The notes under the pieces: generated by a model | Databases searched by the model: none | What the model was told of the DNA's origin: nothing | The model's input: only the letters and a program-made list of their open reading frames with translations | Source: Longimicrobiales bacterium | Lineage (GTDB): Bacteria; Gemmatimonadota; Gemmatimonadetes; Longimicrobiales; Gaopeijiaceae | Reading direction: 5' to 3' | Length of the DNA stretch: 64,000 nt | Assembly (NCBI GenBank): GCA_028823235.1 | Contig: JAPKBW010000012.1 | Coordinates: forward strand, 34,156 to 98,155 | Position numbers and translations under genes: made by a program | Shown here: positions 16,010-25,122 of the stretch, piece after piece | Layout of the letters: each line of letters opens with the position of its first letter | Position numbering within the stretch: position 1 is the stretch's first letter

Positions 16010-17244
16010 GCGGAACGTTGCCCGCGAGCCGGCCACATGACACCGGCCGGATCGAACGCAGTCCTTAGCCGATCAGTCAAATCTGCCTCGTCTGGCGACA
16101 GGCCACTCCCTAAGCCTGCCGAGCCATGCGGTCCCTCGGCACGAATAACTCGGAGCGCGCCCCCGAGGGCCTCCAGCTGCAGCGTGGCTCGGCCCAGGGC
16201 GTCGGGGTCGGTCCCGGCAAGCCCGATTCGCGCTCTGCCCGCATAGACGTCAACCAGAATCCCGACGGGGTCCAGCAAGCTCACCGCACCCAGGAGATCT
16301 GCGAGACGAGAAGGATAAGCCGAGACTTCGATACAGCACGGCGCATCCGCACCCCGATCCCTGATGTCAGGGAGGAGCGCGTTGGGGGTGCTGACCTCTT
16401 CGAATAGCTGGCCAACATGTGCCTCGAGCGTCGCACGATCGGCCGCGACCGTGGAAGGCGCCCCATGAAGCCTCAAGACCAGGCCGGCCGATCCGGCGAG
16501 CTTGGACGTTCCGTCAACGAGAACAATGGATGCCGGCATGACAGGAGCGGTCGTAACCCGCTGCGCGGCTTCTGCCAGATCGTCGATGCTCGACGCGGTG
16601 AGCGCCAGCACAAGTTCCACCGCAGGCTCGGGGTACGCCCGCAGGCAGACGGATGTCATAACAGCTAGAGTGCCTGCGCTCCCCACCATGGGCTTGATGA
16701 GGTCGTAACCCGCAACATTTTTCACGACCCTGCCACCCAGTCTGAGGACTCGACCGTCGCCGGTGACGACGGTCATCCCGAGAACGTGATTGCGAAGCTC
16801 GCCATACCCCATCCATAGCGACCCTGATTCCCCCAGTGCGACGAGACCGCCCAGAGATCGGTCCTCGACCCTGGGAGGATTGAACGGGGCCCATTGTCGG
16901 TTCTCGCGAAGCACTCGGTCTATTGTCGTGGAGGGAGTTCCGGCGCCCGCAGTGACGGTGAGGTCGGCTGCTTCATAGATCTCCACCCCCGACAGTCGGC
17001 TCGTGGACACTGCGACGTACGGATGATCCTCAGGCACCGCAGGCAAGCGGCTACCTCCACAGAACGGGAGCACGCCCACGGCTTCTCTGGAAGCCCACTT
17101 CATGATCTCTGCGACTTCGTCTGCTGAGGCCGGGGCAACCACGCTCATGGGCTCTGCGCTGAAGCTGGTCGCAGATGCCGCATCAGAGCCTGCTGTCACG
17201 GTTTCGGCCGACAGCGTGTTCTCCAGCGCCCGCACTCGCGTCAC
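16006..17244 (-). CDS. glcE: Glycolate oxidase FAD-binding subunit
   Basis: A 412-residue protein with a PCMH-type FAD-binding domain (VLPFCGGSRLP, GVEIYEAADLTVTAGAGT, GGRVVKNVAGYDLIKPMVGSAGT) but a short C-terminal region, as usual for GlcE. The GTG start overlaps the glcD stop in GTGA and its stop overlaps the glcF start in ATGA, so all three subunits are translationally linked. It acts with GlcD and GlcF in oxidation of glycolate or another 2-hydroxyacid. Confidence 0.9.
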   Translation of the reverse strand: MTRVRALENTLSAETVTAGSDAASATSFSAEPMSVVAPASADEVAEIMKWASREAVGVLPFCGGSRLPAVPEDHPYVAVSTSRLSGVEIYEAADLTVTAGAGTPSTTIDRVLRENRQWAPFNPPRVEDRSLGGLVALGESGSLWMGYGELRNHVLGMTVVTGDGRVLRLGGRVVKNVAGYDLIKPMVGSAGTLAVMTSVCLRAYPEPAVELVLALTASSIDDLAEAAQRVTTAPVMPASIVLVDGTSKLAGSAGLVLRLHGAPSTVAADRATLEAHVGQLFEEVSTPNALLPDIRDRGADAPCCIEVSAYPSRLADLLGAVSLLDPVGILVDVYAGRARIGLAGTDPDALGRATLQLEALGGALRVIRAEGPHGSAGLGSGLSPDEADLTDRLRTAFDPAGVMWPARGQRSA

Positions 17245-18701
17245 GTGGTGACCTCCAACACGGAGGATCCAGAACCCACCTCTGCAAAGGGGGGGGCAGC
17301 CTCCACTTCATCCGGCAAGACCTTCCCCGGATTGAACAGACCATCGGGATCGAAGACACGCCGCACACGCCGCAGCATGGCAAGCTCCTGCTCGTTGTGG
17401 ACAAGGTCCATGTAGACACGCTTGTCTACACCTACGCCGTGCTCCCCCGTGATCGTCCCGCCGACGTCGACACACAGCTGCATGATCGCTTTCGACGCGG
17501 CCTCGACACTCGCCAGCTCATCGGGATCGTGGCGGTCGAAGAGCAGGTTGGGGTGAAGGTTCCCATCACCAGCGTGGAAAACGTTTGCAATCTTCAGTTG
17601 GTACCTCTCCCCGATAGCCGCGATCTGTGCAAGGACCTCAGGGAGCCGTGTTCGAGGAACCGTGGCGTCCTGGACGAGCAGGTCCGGTGCGATCCGGCCC
17701 ATCGCACCAAACGCTTTCTTCCGCCCCTTCCACAGGGCGACACGTTCGGCCTCGGACGTGGCCCTGCGTACTTCACGAGCTCCCGCATTGAGGCAGCAGG
17801 CAGCTGCACGATCTGCGTCATCACTGAGCCCTGCCTCGGTACCATCGAACTCGATGACCAGAGCAGCGCCCGCATCAGTCGGGTAACCCGCGGCAAACAC
17901 GCTAGCCTCTACCGCCTCGATTGTGGCACGGTCCACGATCTCGACTGCAGCGGGCAGGAGGCCAGAAGCCATGATCTCAGTCACAGCATGGCCAGCCGCC
18001 TCCATGGTGTCGAAGATGCCGAGGAGCGTCCGAACGCCCTGGGCAACCGGAAGCAATCGAACTTCGATCTCGGTCGCGATTCCAAAGCAGCCTTCGGAGC
18101 CGACGAACAGGCCAACCAGATCAAGTCCCCTTGCTGCGGCTCTACCCGCGCCCCCCAACCTGACAACTCGACCGCCCGCGAGCACGATCGTCAGGCCCGT
18201 CACGTAGCGGGCTGTCACGCCGTACTTCAGGCAATGCGGACCACCGGAGTTCTCGGCCACGTTTCCGCCCAGCGTACAAGTACTTTGAGAGGACGGATCC
18301 GGCGCGTAGTAGAGCCCAAAAGGCTGTGTCGCCTCCGTCAGCCGCGCGTTAATCACGCCGGGCTGCACGCGCGCCAGACGATTGGCCGTATCGATGGTCT
18401 GGATCTGATTCATCCTAGCAGTTCCGACGATCACGCCGTCAGCGGTCGGCAGCGCTCCCCCCGACAACCCGGTCCCCGCACCTCGAGGCACGATCTCGAT
18501 GCCCTCGACGTGAAGCAGGCGAACGACCGCTGCCACCTCTTCGGTGCTGGCAGGGAGCACAACGGCTCGGGGTGTCACCCGGTACTGAGTCAGCCCGTCT
18601 GATTCGTACACCATCAATCGGTCTGCATCAGTAATTACGTGATCCGCGCCCACGATTTCTCGGAGCGCCGCGACGATACTAGGAGCCAAGGGACAAGTCA
18701 T
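17241..18701 (-). CDS. glcD: Glycolate/D-2-hydroxyacid dehydrogenase FAD subunit
   Basis: A 486-residue protein with the full-length FAD_binding_4 plus C-terminal FAD-oxidase domain. Landmarks: VVLPASTEEVAAVVRLLH, PRGAGTGLSGGALP, GGNVAENSGGPHCLKYG, NVFHAGDGNLHPN (active-site His pair) and GEHGVGVDKR. This is the catalytic subunit that oxidises glycolate to glyoxylate or D-lactate to pyruvate; sequence alone does not separate the two. It is first in the overlapping glcD-glcE-glcF set and 46 nt downstream of an MBL hydrolase gene. Confidence 0.93.
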   Translation of the reverse strand: MTCPLAPSIVAALREIVGADHVITDADRLMVYESDGLTQYRVTPRAVVLPASTEEVAAVVRLLHVEGIEIVPRGAGTGLSGGALPTADGVIVGTARMNQIQTIDTANRLARVQPGVINARLTEATQPFGLYYAPDPSSQSTCTLGGNVAENSGGPHCLKYGVTARYVTGLTIVLAGGRVVRLGGAGRAAARGLDLVGLFVGSEGCFGIATEIEVRLLPVAQGVRTLLGIFDTMEAAGHAVTEIMASGLLPAAVEIVDRATIEAVEASVFAAGYPTDAGAALVIEFDGTEAGLSDDADRAAACCLNAGAREVRRATSEAERVALWKGRKKAFGAMGRIAPDLLVQDATVPRTRLPEVLAQIAAIGERYQLKIANVFHAGDGNLHPNLLFDRHDPDELASVEAASKAIMQLCVDVGGTITGEHGVGVDKRVYMDLVHNEQELAMLRRVRRVFDPDGLFNPGKVLPDEVEAAPPFAEVGSGSSVLEVTT

Positions 18702-18747
18702 GACCGAGGATACGGTGGTGTAAAGCGGCAGGGCAACACGTGATGAC

Positions 18748-19497
18748 TCAGCGCCGGACCCCGTTCACGTAGTCAATCAACGCGAACAGAGAAAGTCGAG
18801 CGGCACCGCGAACCGCTGCGGGTAGCTCGTCACGGTATACGGTGTCGAGAAGCTGCTCGATGTCAGCGTGCGGAGCCCGCGTCATGGCCTGTTCCACCTG
18901 AGCGATCCGGTCTCTGCGGTGAGCAGCAAACCGGGCCAGAGCCTCACCGGGATCCGTCAGCGGCGGACCATGAGTCGGGTAGAGCACATCCAGCTCTAAG
19001 GCGTGCAGCTTTTCGATCGATGCGAGGTAGTCGGCAACACAACCTGAATACTCCGCGACCCAGGTCGTATCTCCCTCACCCAAAACAAGATCCCCGGCGA
19101 AGAAGGCGCGCCGGACAGGCCAGTGGAAGCCCAGGTGGTCCTCCATATGACCGGGCGTGTGCACGGCGACAAGCGAGCCGTGATCTGTCGACGCCACGAA
19201 GCCGTCCTCAATCGGGATTGTCACACCCTCGACGCCGGCAGGCCCGTAGATATCCGCACCTGTAACGACCCCGAGGCTTCCGGCCGCAGCCGAGTGATCT
19301 GCGTGCCCATGGGTTACGAGAATACGGAAACTGCGGACCCCCGCCGCTAGGGCCGCCAAAGCCCGAACGTGAGTATCCACGTCCGGGCCTGGGTCGATCA
19401 CAACCAGATCATCACTTCCGACCAGGTAGCTTCGGGTGCCGTCCAGTGTGAACGGTCCGGAGTTCCCCGCGTTCAGGAAGTGAGGATGCTCCGTCAG
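18748..19497 (-). CDS. MBL-fold hydrolase, probably initiated at CTG
   Basis: The conserved protein begins well before any ATG, GTG or TTG. In frame upstream of MIDPGPDVDTHV (ATG 19401) lie LTEHPHFLNAGNSGPFTLDG and TRSYLVGSDDLVVIDPG, the normal first strands of an MBL domain. The only start-like codon is CTG at 19497, overlapping the GAF gene stop (CTGA). The frame then stays open upstream to a TGA without any standard start. Metal-site motifs are THGHADHSAAAGSL, HTPGHMEDHLG, FAGDLVLGEGDT and PTHGPPL. At 249 residues it resembles LACTB2/glyoxalase II-like enzymes. The substrate is unknown. It lies between GAF and glcD. Confidence 0.82.
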   Translation of the reverse strand: MTEHPHFLNAGNSGPFTLDGTRSYLVGSDDLVVIDPGPDVDTHVRALAALAAGVRSFRILVTHGHADHSAAAGSLGVVTGADIYGPAGVEGVTIPIEDGFVASTDHGSLVAVHTPGHMEDHLGFHWPVRRAFFAGDLVLGEGDTTWVAEYSGCVADYLASIEKLHALELDVLYPTHGPPLTDPGEALARFAAHRRDRIAQVEQAMTRAPHADIEQLLDTVYRDELPAAVRGAARLSLFALIDYVNGVRR

Positions 19498-20018
19498 GGA
19501 GTCTCCCGTCGCTCCGCAGCCAGCTGCTCGGCCAGTTTGTCCGCCACACTGATCAGGGCGAGCTCGTCGTCCTCAGTGAAGGCGGCCTTTGTCTCGGAAT
19601 CGAGGTTGATCTGTCCGAGAATGTCATCGCCAGCACGGATCAGAATGACCATTTCCGACTGGATATCCGGGTTGCACGCGAGGTAGTTCTCCTCAACGGA
19701 CACATCCGGAACATTCAAGTTCGTGCGCTCGGCAACAGCTCGCCCGCAGATACCGCTACCTACAGGAATCTTAGCGTGATCGGTGGGCTCACCCACGTAG
19801 TTGTGCAGCCAGAGCTCCTCTTCCTTCAGCAGGTAGACCCCCGTCCATTCGAAGCGCTCATCTTCCGAAATCGAGCGCACTGCTTTGCGCAGGAGCGCGT
19901 CGGACAGATGCCCGCCGTCACGCATTTCCTGCAGTTCTCTGATAAGTGCTCCAGCGTCCACAAATAACTTCCAAATCATGAGGTTACACTCGGCCGGCGC
20001 GGTCCCGTCCGAACTCAC
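19494..20018 (-). CDS. GAF-domain protein resembling free-methionine-(R)-sulfoxide reductase
   Basis: This 174-residue protein is essentially one GAF domain. Segments VGSGICGRAVAER, DVSVEENYLACNPDIQSEMVI and GQINLDSE follow the pattern of fRMsr proteins, including two of the three cysteines used in catalysis (GICG and LACN). The assignment is moderate, because the middle fRMsr cysteine is not evident. It might instead bind a small ligand. Start ATG 20018; an internal ATG at about residue 14 (MIWKLF) is also possible. Its stop overlaps the MBL gene in CTGA. Confidence 0.72.
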   Translation of the reverse strand: MSSDGTAPAECNLMIWKLFVDAGALIRELQEMRDGGHLSDALLRKAVRSISEDERFEWTGVYLLKEEELWLHNYVGEPTDHAKIPVGSGICGRAVAERTNLNVPDVSVEENYLACNPDIQSEMVILIRAGDDILGQINLDSETKAAFTEDDELALISVADKLAEQLAAERRETP

Positions 20019-20169
20019 AGCATCGGGTCGCCTTTCTGGCGAGCTCCATCCCTATGGTCGGCGCCTCTCCGGACGAGAGGGCATCCGCGGTCCCGACCTG
20101 CAGGGGCACGAACGGTAGAGCAGGCGTCCAACAGCGTCAACGGACCCCGAACGCCGAGAGCCGGAACCG

Positions 20170-21243
20170 CTACCGAGGAGTGAAATCGGTGCCAGGCCCG
20201 AGTTTGCGGACGAACGCCGCGATGAGGCTGGCCGTGTTGAAGAGATCTTCGATATGAACGATCTCGTTCGGGGAATGCATGTACCGATTCGGCACGGACA
20301 CGAGGCCTGTAGGGACGCCGGAGCGGGTGAGGTGAATTCCGTCCGCATCTGTCCGGGTTGCTTTCGGTGAGGCCTGAATCGTATAGGGAATACCTTCTTC
20401 CTCCGCGACCGTCGCCAGCATTTCAAACACCTGATTGTGGGCGGCCGACCCACGACTGAGGACGGGGCCACCACCGAGATCATGCTCTCCGAGTTCTTTC
20501 TTCTCGATGTCTGGGACATCGGTGCTGAAGGTGACATCGACGACGATCGCCACGTCGGGGTTGACCGCGTAGGCACTCGTCCGTGCACCACCACCCTGAT
20601 AGCCGATTTCTTCCTGGACCGTGGCCACCGCAGTCGCCGAAGCACAGGGCGCCTGCTCGTCGACCGAGATCATCCGAATCGCTTCGAGCACCACGAAGGC
20701 TCCGACTCGATCGTCGATTGCCCTGCTCGCGATCAAGTCGCCCGCCAGGCGAACCATGTCCTGGGCGATAATCATGGGATCGCCAACCCGAATGCCGAGA
20801 CCAGCTATAGCGTCACGGTCAGAGGCGCCAACATCCACCCACAGCTTTCGTATCTCTGACGCCTTCGACCGCTCTTCTGGCTGTAGGAGGTGGATGGCCT
20901 TCTTTCCAACCACGCCCGGGATATCGCCCCCTCGAGAAAGCACGGTGACCCGCTGGCCCACGAGAACCTGAGGATCCCAGCCTCCGATCTCATCGATGTA
21001 GAGGAAGCCCTGTTCGTCGATGTGGGTTATCTGAAGGCCGATCTCATCGATGTGGCCCGCCAGCATGACAACAGGACCGTCCCCAGCGTTCACTGTCGCA
21101 AAGGAGTTGCCGCTGACGTCGACCCGTACGTCGTCCGCGAAGGTCTCAGCCTCCGCACGCCAGACCCGGGCCGCACGCGCCTCGAACCCCGACGGACCAG
21201 GGGCGTCCAGAAGCCGCTCCAGGAAGGAAATGTCTTTGCTCAT
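20170..21243 (-). CDS. M42-family metallo-aminopeptidase
   Basis: A 357-residue protein with M42 glutamyl-aminopeptidase/tetrahedral peptidase features: MLAGHIDEIGLQITHIDEQGF (metal ligands), SRAIDDRVGAFVVLEAI (bridging Asp), TVQEEIGYQGGGART (catalytic Glu pair) and MHSPNEIVHIEDL near the end. These cytosolic enzymes trim peptides to amino acids. It is upstream of the GAF gene and likely in the same minus-strand transcript, fitting the peptide and amino-acid catabolism seen downstream. Confidence 0.92.
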   Translation of the reverse strand: MSKDISFLERLLDAPGPSGFEARAARVWRAEAETFADDVRVDVSGNSFATVNAGDGPVVMLAGHIDEIGLQITHIDEQGFLYIDEIGGWDPQVLVGQRVTVLSRGGDIPGVVGKKAIHLLQPEERSKASEIRKLWVDVGASDRDAIAGLGIRVGDPMIIAQDMVRLAGDLIASRAIDDRVGAFVVLEAIRMISVDEQAPCASATAVATVQEEIGYQGGGARTSAYAVNPDVAIVVDVTFSTDVPDIEKKELGEHDLGGGPVLSRGSAAHNQVFEMLATVAEEEGIPYTIQASPKATRTDADGIHLTRSGVPTGLVSVPNRYMHSPNEIVHIEDLFNTASLIAAFVRKLGPGTDFTPR

Positions 21244-21486
21244 GCCCAGAAGCTACCGAGTGGCAGGCGTCACTTCCATGCCGCATCGAGCCGGACTGAG
21301 ACTCGACTGCGGCTCAGTTCGGGGCTTTCGCCGCAGCAGCGTGCAGCACTGTCGGGCCTGGTAAGCGTTTCGGCTGCCCCGGCTCTCTGGCCGCAGCCAG
21401 ATAAAATTGTCGCAGTCTTTGAGGCGGCTGCGCTGCGATAGCTCGCGTTAAACCGCCGGCTGGAGATCTCGGCTTTGCCCCGTCAG

Positions 21487-22014
21487 CTACGCGTCGTCAG
21501 ACTCGATTACGATGCCTTTCGACGGGTCCATTCCCGGTGGAGACGCGTCAGGAGGCCTTCGCTGAAAATCTTCAACACTACTCGCGCCGAACCCTCCCAT
21601 TCCCCCGCCAAACGAGCCCATCGCCACAACCCTAACGGAGCCATCCGCAGCCTGCTTCTCCACGCTGGCCTGAATCCTCCGCTGTAGCCAGCGCCGGGTC
21701 GGCGGGAAGAGAAGAGAAAAGCCAGCGAAGTCCGTAAGGATGCCGGGAGTCAAAAGGAACGCTCCCCCGACCAGCACAGAAATTCCGTCGAGCATGGCTT
21801 GTCCGGGGAGCTTTCCAGTCGCGAGCTCTTTCTGGAACTGAAAGAACACGCGCATGCCCTCCGCACGTGCGAGCCAGGCCCCGGCAACGCCGGTAAATAG
21901 AACCAGCGTCAACGTCGGCAGGAGGCCGAACACCTGCCCAACCTCGATGAGAAGCATCAGCTCGAGAATGGGCAGGATGACAAAAAGGAGTGCGAGGCGG
22001 CCAAGTAGATTCAT
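21487..22014 (-). CDS. fxsA: FxsA-family inner membrane protein
   Basis: A 175-residue protein with the FxsA pattern: an N-terminal LLFVILPILELMLLIEVGQ membrane segment, TLVLFTGVAGAWLARAEG, and GGAFLLTPGILTDFAGFSLLFPPTR. A Gly-rich C-terminal tail (GSFGGGMGGFG) follows. FxsA is a membrane protein first noted for suppressing phage T7 exclusion in E. coli; its usual function is unclear. The ~240-nt gap downstream contains a CTGCGG/CCGCAG hairpin near 21310-21340 but no evident gene. Confidence 0.9.
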   Translation of the reverse strand: MNLLGRLALLFVILPILELMLLIEVGQVFGLLPTLTLVLFTGVAGAWLARAEGMRVFFQFQKELATGKLPGQAMLDGISVLVGGAFLLTPGILTDFAGFSLLFPPTRRWLQRRIQASVEKQAADGSVRVVAMGSFGGGMGGFGASSVEDFQRRPPDASPPGMDPSKGIVIESDDA

Positions 22015-22114
22015 GACAATCCCTACCCTCAGATCGCGTCAGTGGGTTCAGTCATTCCATTCGCTAGCTACACACGACTTGAGTCAGGTCGGACTCCGCG
22101 TGAAATTCCCGACC

Positions 22115-23350
22115 ATGGAGCAGACCTACTTCAGGAAGGGCTTCGGGCTCAAGAAAGAGCTTCGCCCCTTGATCGACGCCGAGTATCAGTCGGCGCTGGT
22201 TGAACGCATTCGATCCCGCGGCTATACGGATTCGTTTGGAGACATCACGGTCCGACTCGCTCAGGAGTTTGGGTTCTGCTACGGCGTCGACCGCGCAGTG
22301 GACTATGCGTATGAGACCGTCCACAAATTTCCGGACCGGCCGATACACTTGGTCGGAGAAATCATCCACAATCCGCACGTGAATTCGCGGATGACCGAAA
22401 TGGGAATCAGCTTCATTTATCCCCAGTCGGACGGGATGTTTGATTTCTCAGCGCTAACTCCCGAAGACGTGGTCATTCTTCCTGCGTTCGGTGTCACGCT
22501 CCACGACTTCGACGAATTGAAGAGTATCGGGTGCGTCCTCGTCGACACGACATGCGGCTCGGTCCTCCACGTGTGGAAACGCGTCGAGAACTATGCGAAA
22601 GATGGCTTTACCGCCGTAATCCACGGGAAGTACACACACGAGGAATCACGGGCCACCGCCTCACAGGTCAACAAATTCGAAGGCGGGAAATACATTATCG
22701 TCCGCGACATGGCCGAGGGCGGACTGCTCTTCGACTACATCGCAAAGCGTCCCGGACATCTCGGCCGTGAAGCTTTTATCGAACACTTCGCCGCCAAAGC
22801 GTCACCAGGCTTCGACCCCGACCGAGACCTCGCTCTCGTGGGTGTCGCAAACCAGACCACGATGCTGGCCAAAGAGTCGCTCGCCATTGGCTGGAAGGTC
22901 CACGAGGCGATGGTCGAGCACTTTGGAGAAGAACACGCCTCGACACATTTTCGCTCCTTCGGCACGATTTGCTCGGCGACGCAGGAACGACAAGATGCCG
23001 TCGCCGAGATGATGGACGCGCCACCTGAAGTCATGCTGGTGATCGGTGGTTACAACTCGTCGAACACCAACCACCTGGCGCATCTCTGCCGACAGCATAC
23101 GACGACCTTTCATGTGGAGGACGCGTCGTGCATTGACGTGGACACGGGTGAGATCCGGCACAAGCCAGAGATCGACCCGACCACGCCTGAGGTGATTGCC
23201 AGCGACTGGATCCCTGAGGGTTCTTTCACACTGGGAATCACTGCGGGGGCGTCGACTCCAAACAACAAGATCGGCGAAGCAGTTCTGAGAATCCTAGAGA
23301 TCCGGGGAATAGACGCGTCTCTCGAAACGCAGAAGGGGCAGCCCGCCTAA
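22115..23350 (+). CDS. ispH: 4-hydroxy-3-methylbut-2-enyl diphosphate reductase
   Basis: Last step of the MEP isoprenoid pathway, producing IPP and DMAPP through a 4Fe-4S cluster. At 411 residues it is the long plant/cyanobacterial-type IspH. Cluster cysteines are in EFGFCYGVDRAVD, VDTTCGSV and GTICSATQERQ; substrate motifs include GEIIHNPHVNSRM, GKYTHEES and GGYNSSNTNHL. ATG 22115 begins MEQTYFRKGFG; an in-frame GTG at 22100 is an alternative with a slightly better ribosome site. It links functionally with uppS further along the window. Confidence 0.95.
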   Translation: MEQTYFRKGFGLKKELRPLIDAEYQSALVERIRSRGYTDSFGDITVRLAQEFGFCYGVDRAVDYAYETVHKFPDRPIHLVGEIIHNPHVNSRMTEMGISFIYPQSDGMFDFSALTPEDVVILPAFGVTLHDFDELKSIGCVLVDTTCGSVLHVWKRVENYAKDGFTAVIHGKYTHEESRATASQVNKFEGGKYIIVRDMAEGGLLFDYIAKRPGHLGREAFIEHFAAKASPGFDPDRDLALVGVANQTTMLAKESLAIGWKVHEAMVEHFGEEHASTHFRSFGTICSATQERQDAVAEMMDAPPEVMLVIGGYNSSNTNHLAHLCRQHTTTFHVEDASCIDVDTGEIRHKPEIDPTTPEVIASDWIPEGSFTLGITAGASTPNNKIGEAVLRILEIRGIDASLETQKGQPA

Positions 23351-23361
23351 GGGCCGCCCTT
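23333..23361 (+). terminator. Hairpin at the ispH stop, possible terminator
   Basis: AAGGGGCAGCCC at 23333-23344 pairs imperfectly with GGGCCGCCCTT at 23351-23361 around a 6-nt loop, spanning the TAA of ispH. The following CTATTCATCC is only weakly U-rich, so termination strength is doubtful. Confidence 0.35.
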
Positions 23362-23555
23362 CTATTCATCCTAGAGAGCCGGACCTGGCCCTCGGACCCG
23401 CTTAGTCCTAGATCTTCAACGGGTCGATGAAATCCTTCTGCTCTTCTTCGGTAGGATCGCGCCCGAGGTGCTCGGCGTACGAAGGCGTGTCCGGGGACAA
23501 TCTCAGCCACGAGGTCCCGGCCTGACCCAGGATCCTTCCCTTGTAGCGAATTCCT

Positions 23556-24962
23556 CTACATGTGGATGGCACGACCCAAGGCGGCAAGGGCTCCCTCGGC
23601 CACACCCTCGGACAAGGTCGGGTGTGGATGCATTGCCTTCTCGAGTTCTTCGACGGTCGACTCGAGGTGTCGCCCAACGACGAATTCGGCGATCAGCTCT
23701 GTCGCATGCGGTCCGACGATATGGGCTCCAAGAATCTCCGAATACTTCTTGTCCCTGATGATCTTGATGAACCCGTCGGTGTGCCCCGCTGCCACGGCCC
23801 GACCGATGCCGGCCCAGGGGAACTTGCCGACCGCATAGTCGTGACCAGCCTCCTTCGCCTGCTCCTCCGTCAACCCCACCGATGCTACCTCGGGGTGGCA
23901 GTACGTGCAGTTCGGGACGTTTGTGTAGTCGACGGTGTGGTGCCCCTGGCCTGCGATATGCTCAACACAGACGATCCCCTCGTGTGACGCCTTGTGCGCG
24001 AGCAGCTGCCGGCCGGCCACATCGCCGACCGCGTAGACGCTTGGCACATTCGTCCGAAGCTGATCATCTACCAAGATAAAGCCGCGCTCGTCCGTCTTCA
24101 CCCCGGCACTGTCGAGGCCGAGGTCTTCGGAGTTGGGCACGCGGCCAACCGCGGAGAGGACATAGTCCACGTCAAGCGTTTGGAACTCGCCCTTCTTGTC
24201 CTTGAACGTGACAGTGACACCGTCGGCCTTGATCTCGGCGGTCTGGAAGAAGGCCCCGGTGTGCACGTCGATCCCGCGCTTCTTGTACGTCCGCTCCATG
24301 AGCTTGGAGACCTCACCGTCTTCGAGCGGCAGAATCCGGTCGAGCGCTTCAACGACCGTGACCTTCGTGCCGAATGCGTCGTAGACGTCAGCGAACTCCA
24401 TGCCGATGGCACCGGCGCCGACAATGAAAAGGGACTCAGGCGCCTTCGTCTGCATGAGAGCACCGGTCGATGACCAGATGCGCTCTTCATCAATTTTCAA
24501 TACAGGGAGATCTCTCGGGCGAGAACCTGTCGCGATCAGTACGCTGGTGGCAGCATGCTCGGTCTTCGTGCCATCCGCAGCCGTTACTTCAATTTTTCCA
24601 ACACCCTTAAGGCGGCCGCGGCCCATGAGGGGCGTGACCTTGTTCTTCTTGAAGAGGTGCGAGATCCCGTTGGTCATCTGCTTGACCACCCGGCGGCTAC
24701 GCTCCTGCGCAGGTGCCAGATCGAACGTGACCTCCTTCGCCATGATGCCATGTTGTTCGCCGTTCTTCATCTCGTTGACCAACAGCGCGCTGGTAAGCAT
24801 GGCTTTCGTGGGGATACAACCAATGTTCAGACACACGCCACCAAGGTCTGCGTCTTCGACGCAGGCGACGTTGAGGCCCAGCTGCGCCGCGCGGATCGCC
24901 GCGACGTATCCACCAGGACCACTCCCTAGGACAATCAGATCAAACGAGTCGTTGCCAGCCAA
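23556..24962 (-). CDS. lpdA: Dihydrolipoyl dehydrogenase (E3)
   Basis: A 468-residue flavoprotein with FAD motif VLGSGPGGYVAAIRAAQ, redox-active disulfide GGVCLNIGCIPTKAM, NAD motif VGAGAIGMEFADVY and the C-terminal His-Pro dyad in AMHPHPTLSE. It reoxidises lipoyl groups on the pyruvate dehydrogenase complex, whose other subunits are encoded at 29.4-32.8 kb, so E3 is split from the main pdh operon. About 150 nt downstream on the same strand lies an open frame ending DPTEEEQKDFIDPLKI (stop at 23408). It has no clear start and is not called as a gene. Confidence 0.95.
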   Translation of the reverse strand: MAGNDSFDLIVLGSGPGGYVAAIRAAQLGLNVACVEDADLGGVCLNIGCIPTKAMLTSALLVNEMKNGEQHGIMAKEVTFDLAPAQERSRRVVKQMTNGISHLFKKNKVTPLMGRGRLKGVGKIEVTAADGTKTEHAATSVLIATGSRPRDLPVLKIDEERIWSSTGALMQTKAPESLFIVGAGAIGMEFADVYDAFGTKVTVVEALDRILPLEDGEVSKLMERTYKKRGIDVHTGAFFQTAEIKADGVTVTFKDKKGEFQTLDVDYVLSAVGRVPNSEDLGLDSAGVKTDERGFILVDDQLRTNVPSVYAVGDVAGRQLLAHKASHEGIVCVEHIAGQGHHTVDYTNVPNCTYCHPEVASVGLTEEQAKEAGHDYAVGKFPWAGIGRAVAAGHTDGFIKIIRDKKYSEILGAHIVGPHATELIAEFVVGRHLESTVEELEKAMHPHPTLSEGVAEGALAALGRAIHM

Positions 24963-25122
24963 CTGTGCCTCTCTTTATGGTCAGGATCCCAATGGATCCA
25001 GTCTTTCTTGAAGATTCGCGTCCACGAAGGTAGACGCGGGCTCACAGACGGTAAAGATAACGCCGCGCTGCGGAGACCATGATCTCATGGTGCACACCTG
25101 ACGCCAATGAGAACTTGTTAGT

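Noticed and set aside
17175..18602. Long plus-strand frame opposite glcD
   Set aside because: It is a shadow of the well-supported glcD gene and shows no recognisable domain.
23408..23555. Short minus-strand frame ending DPTEEEQKDFIDPLKI after lpdA
   Set aside because: The composition is protein-like, but there is no convincing start codon and no family match. Noted under lpdA only.
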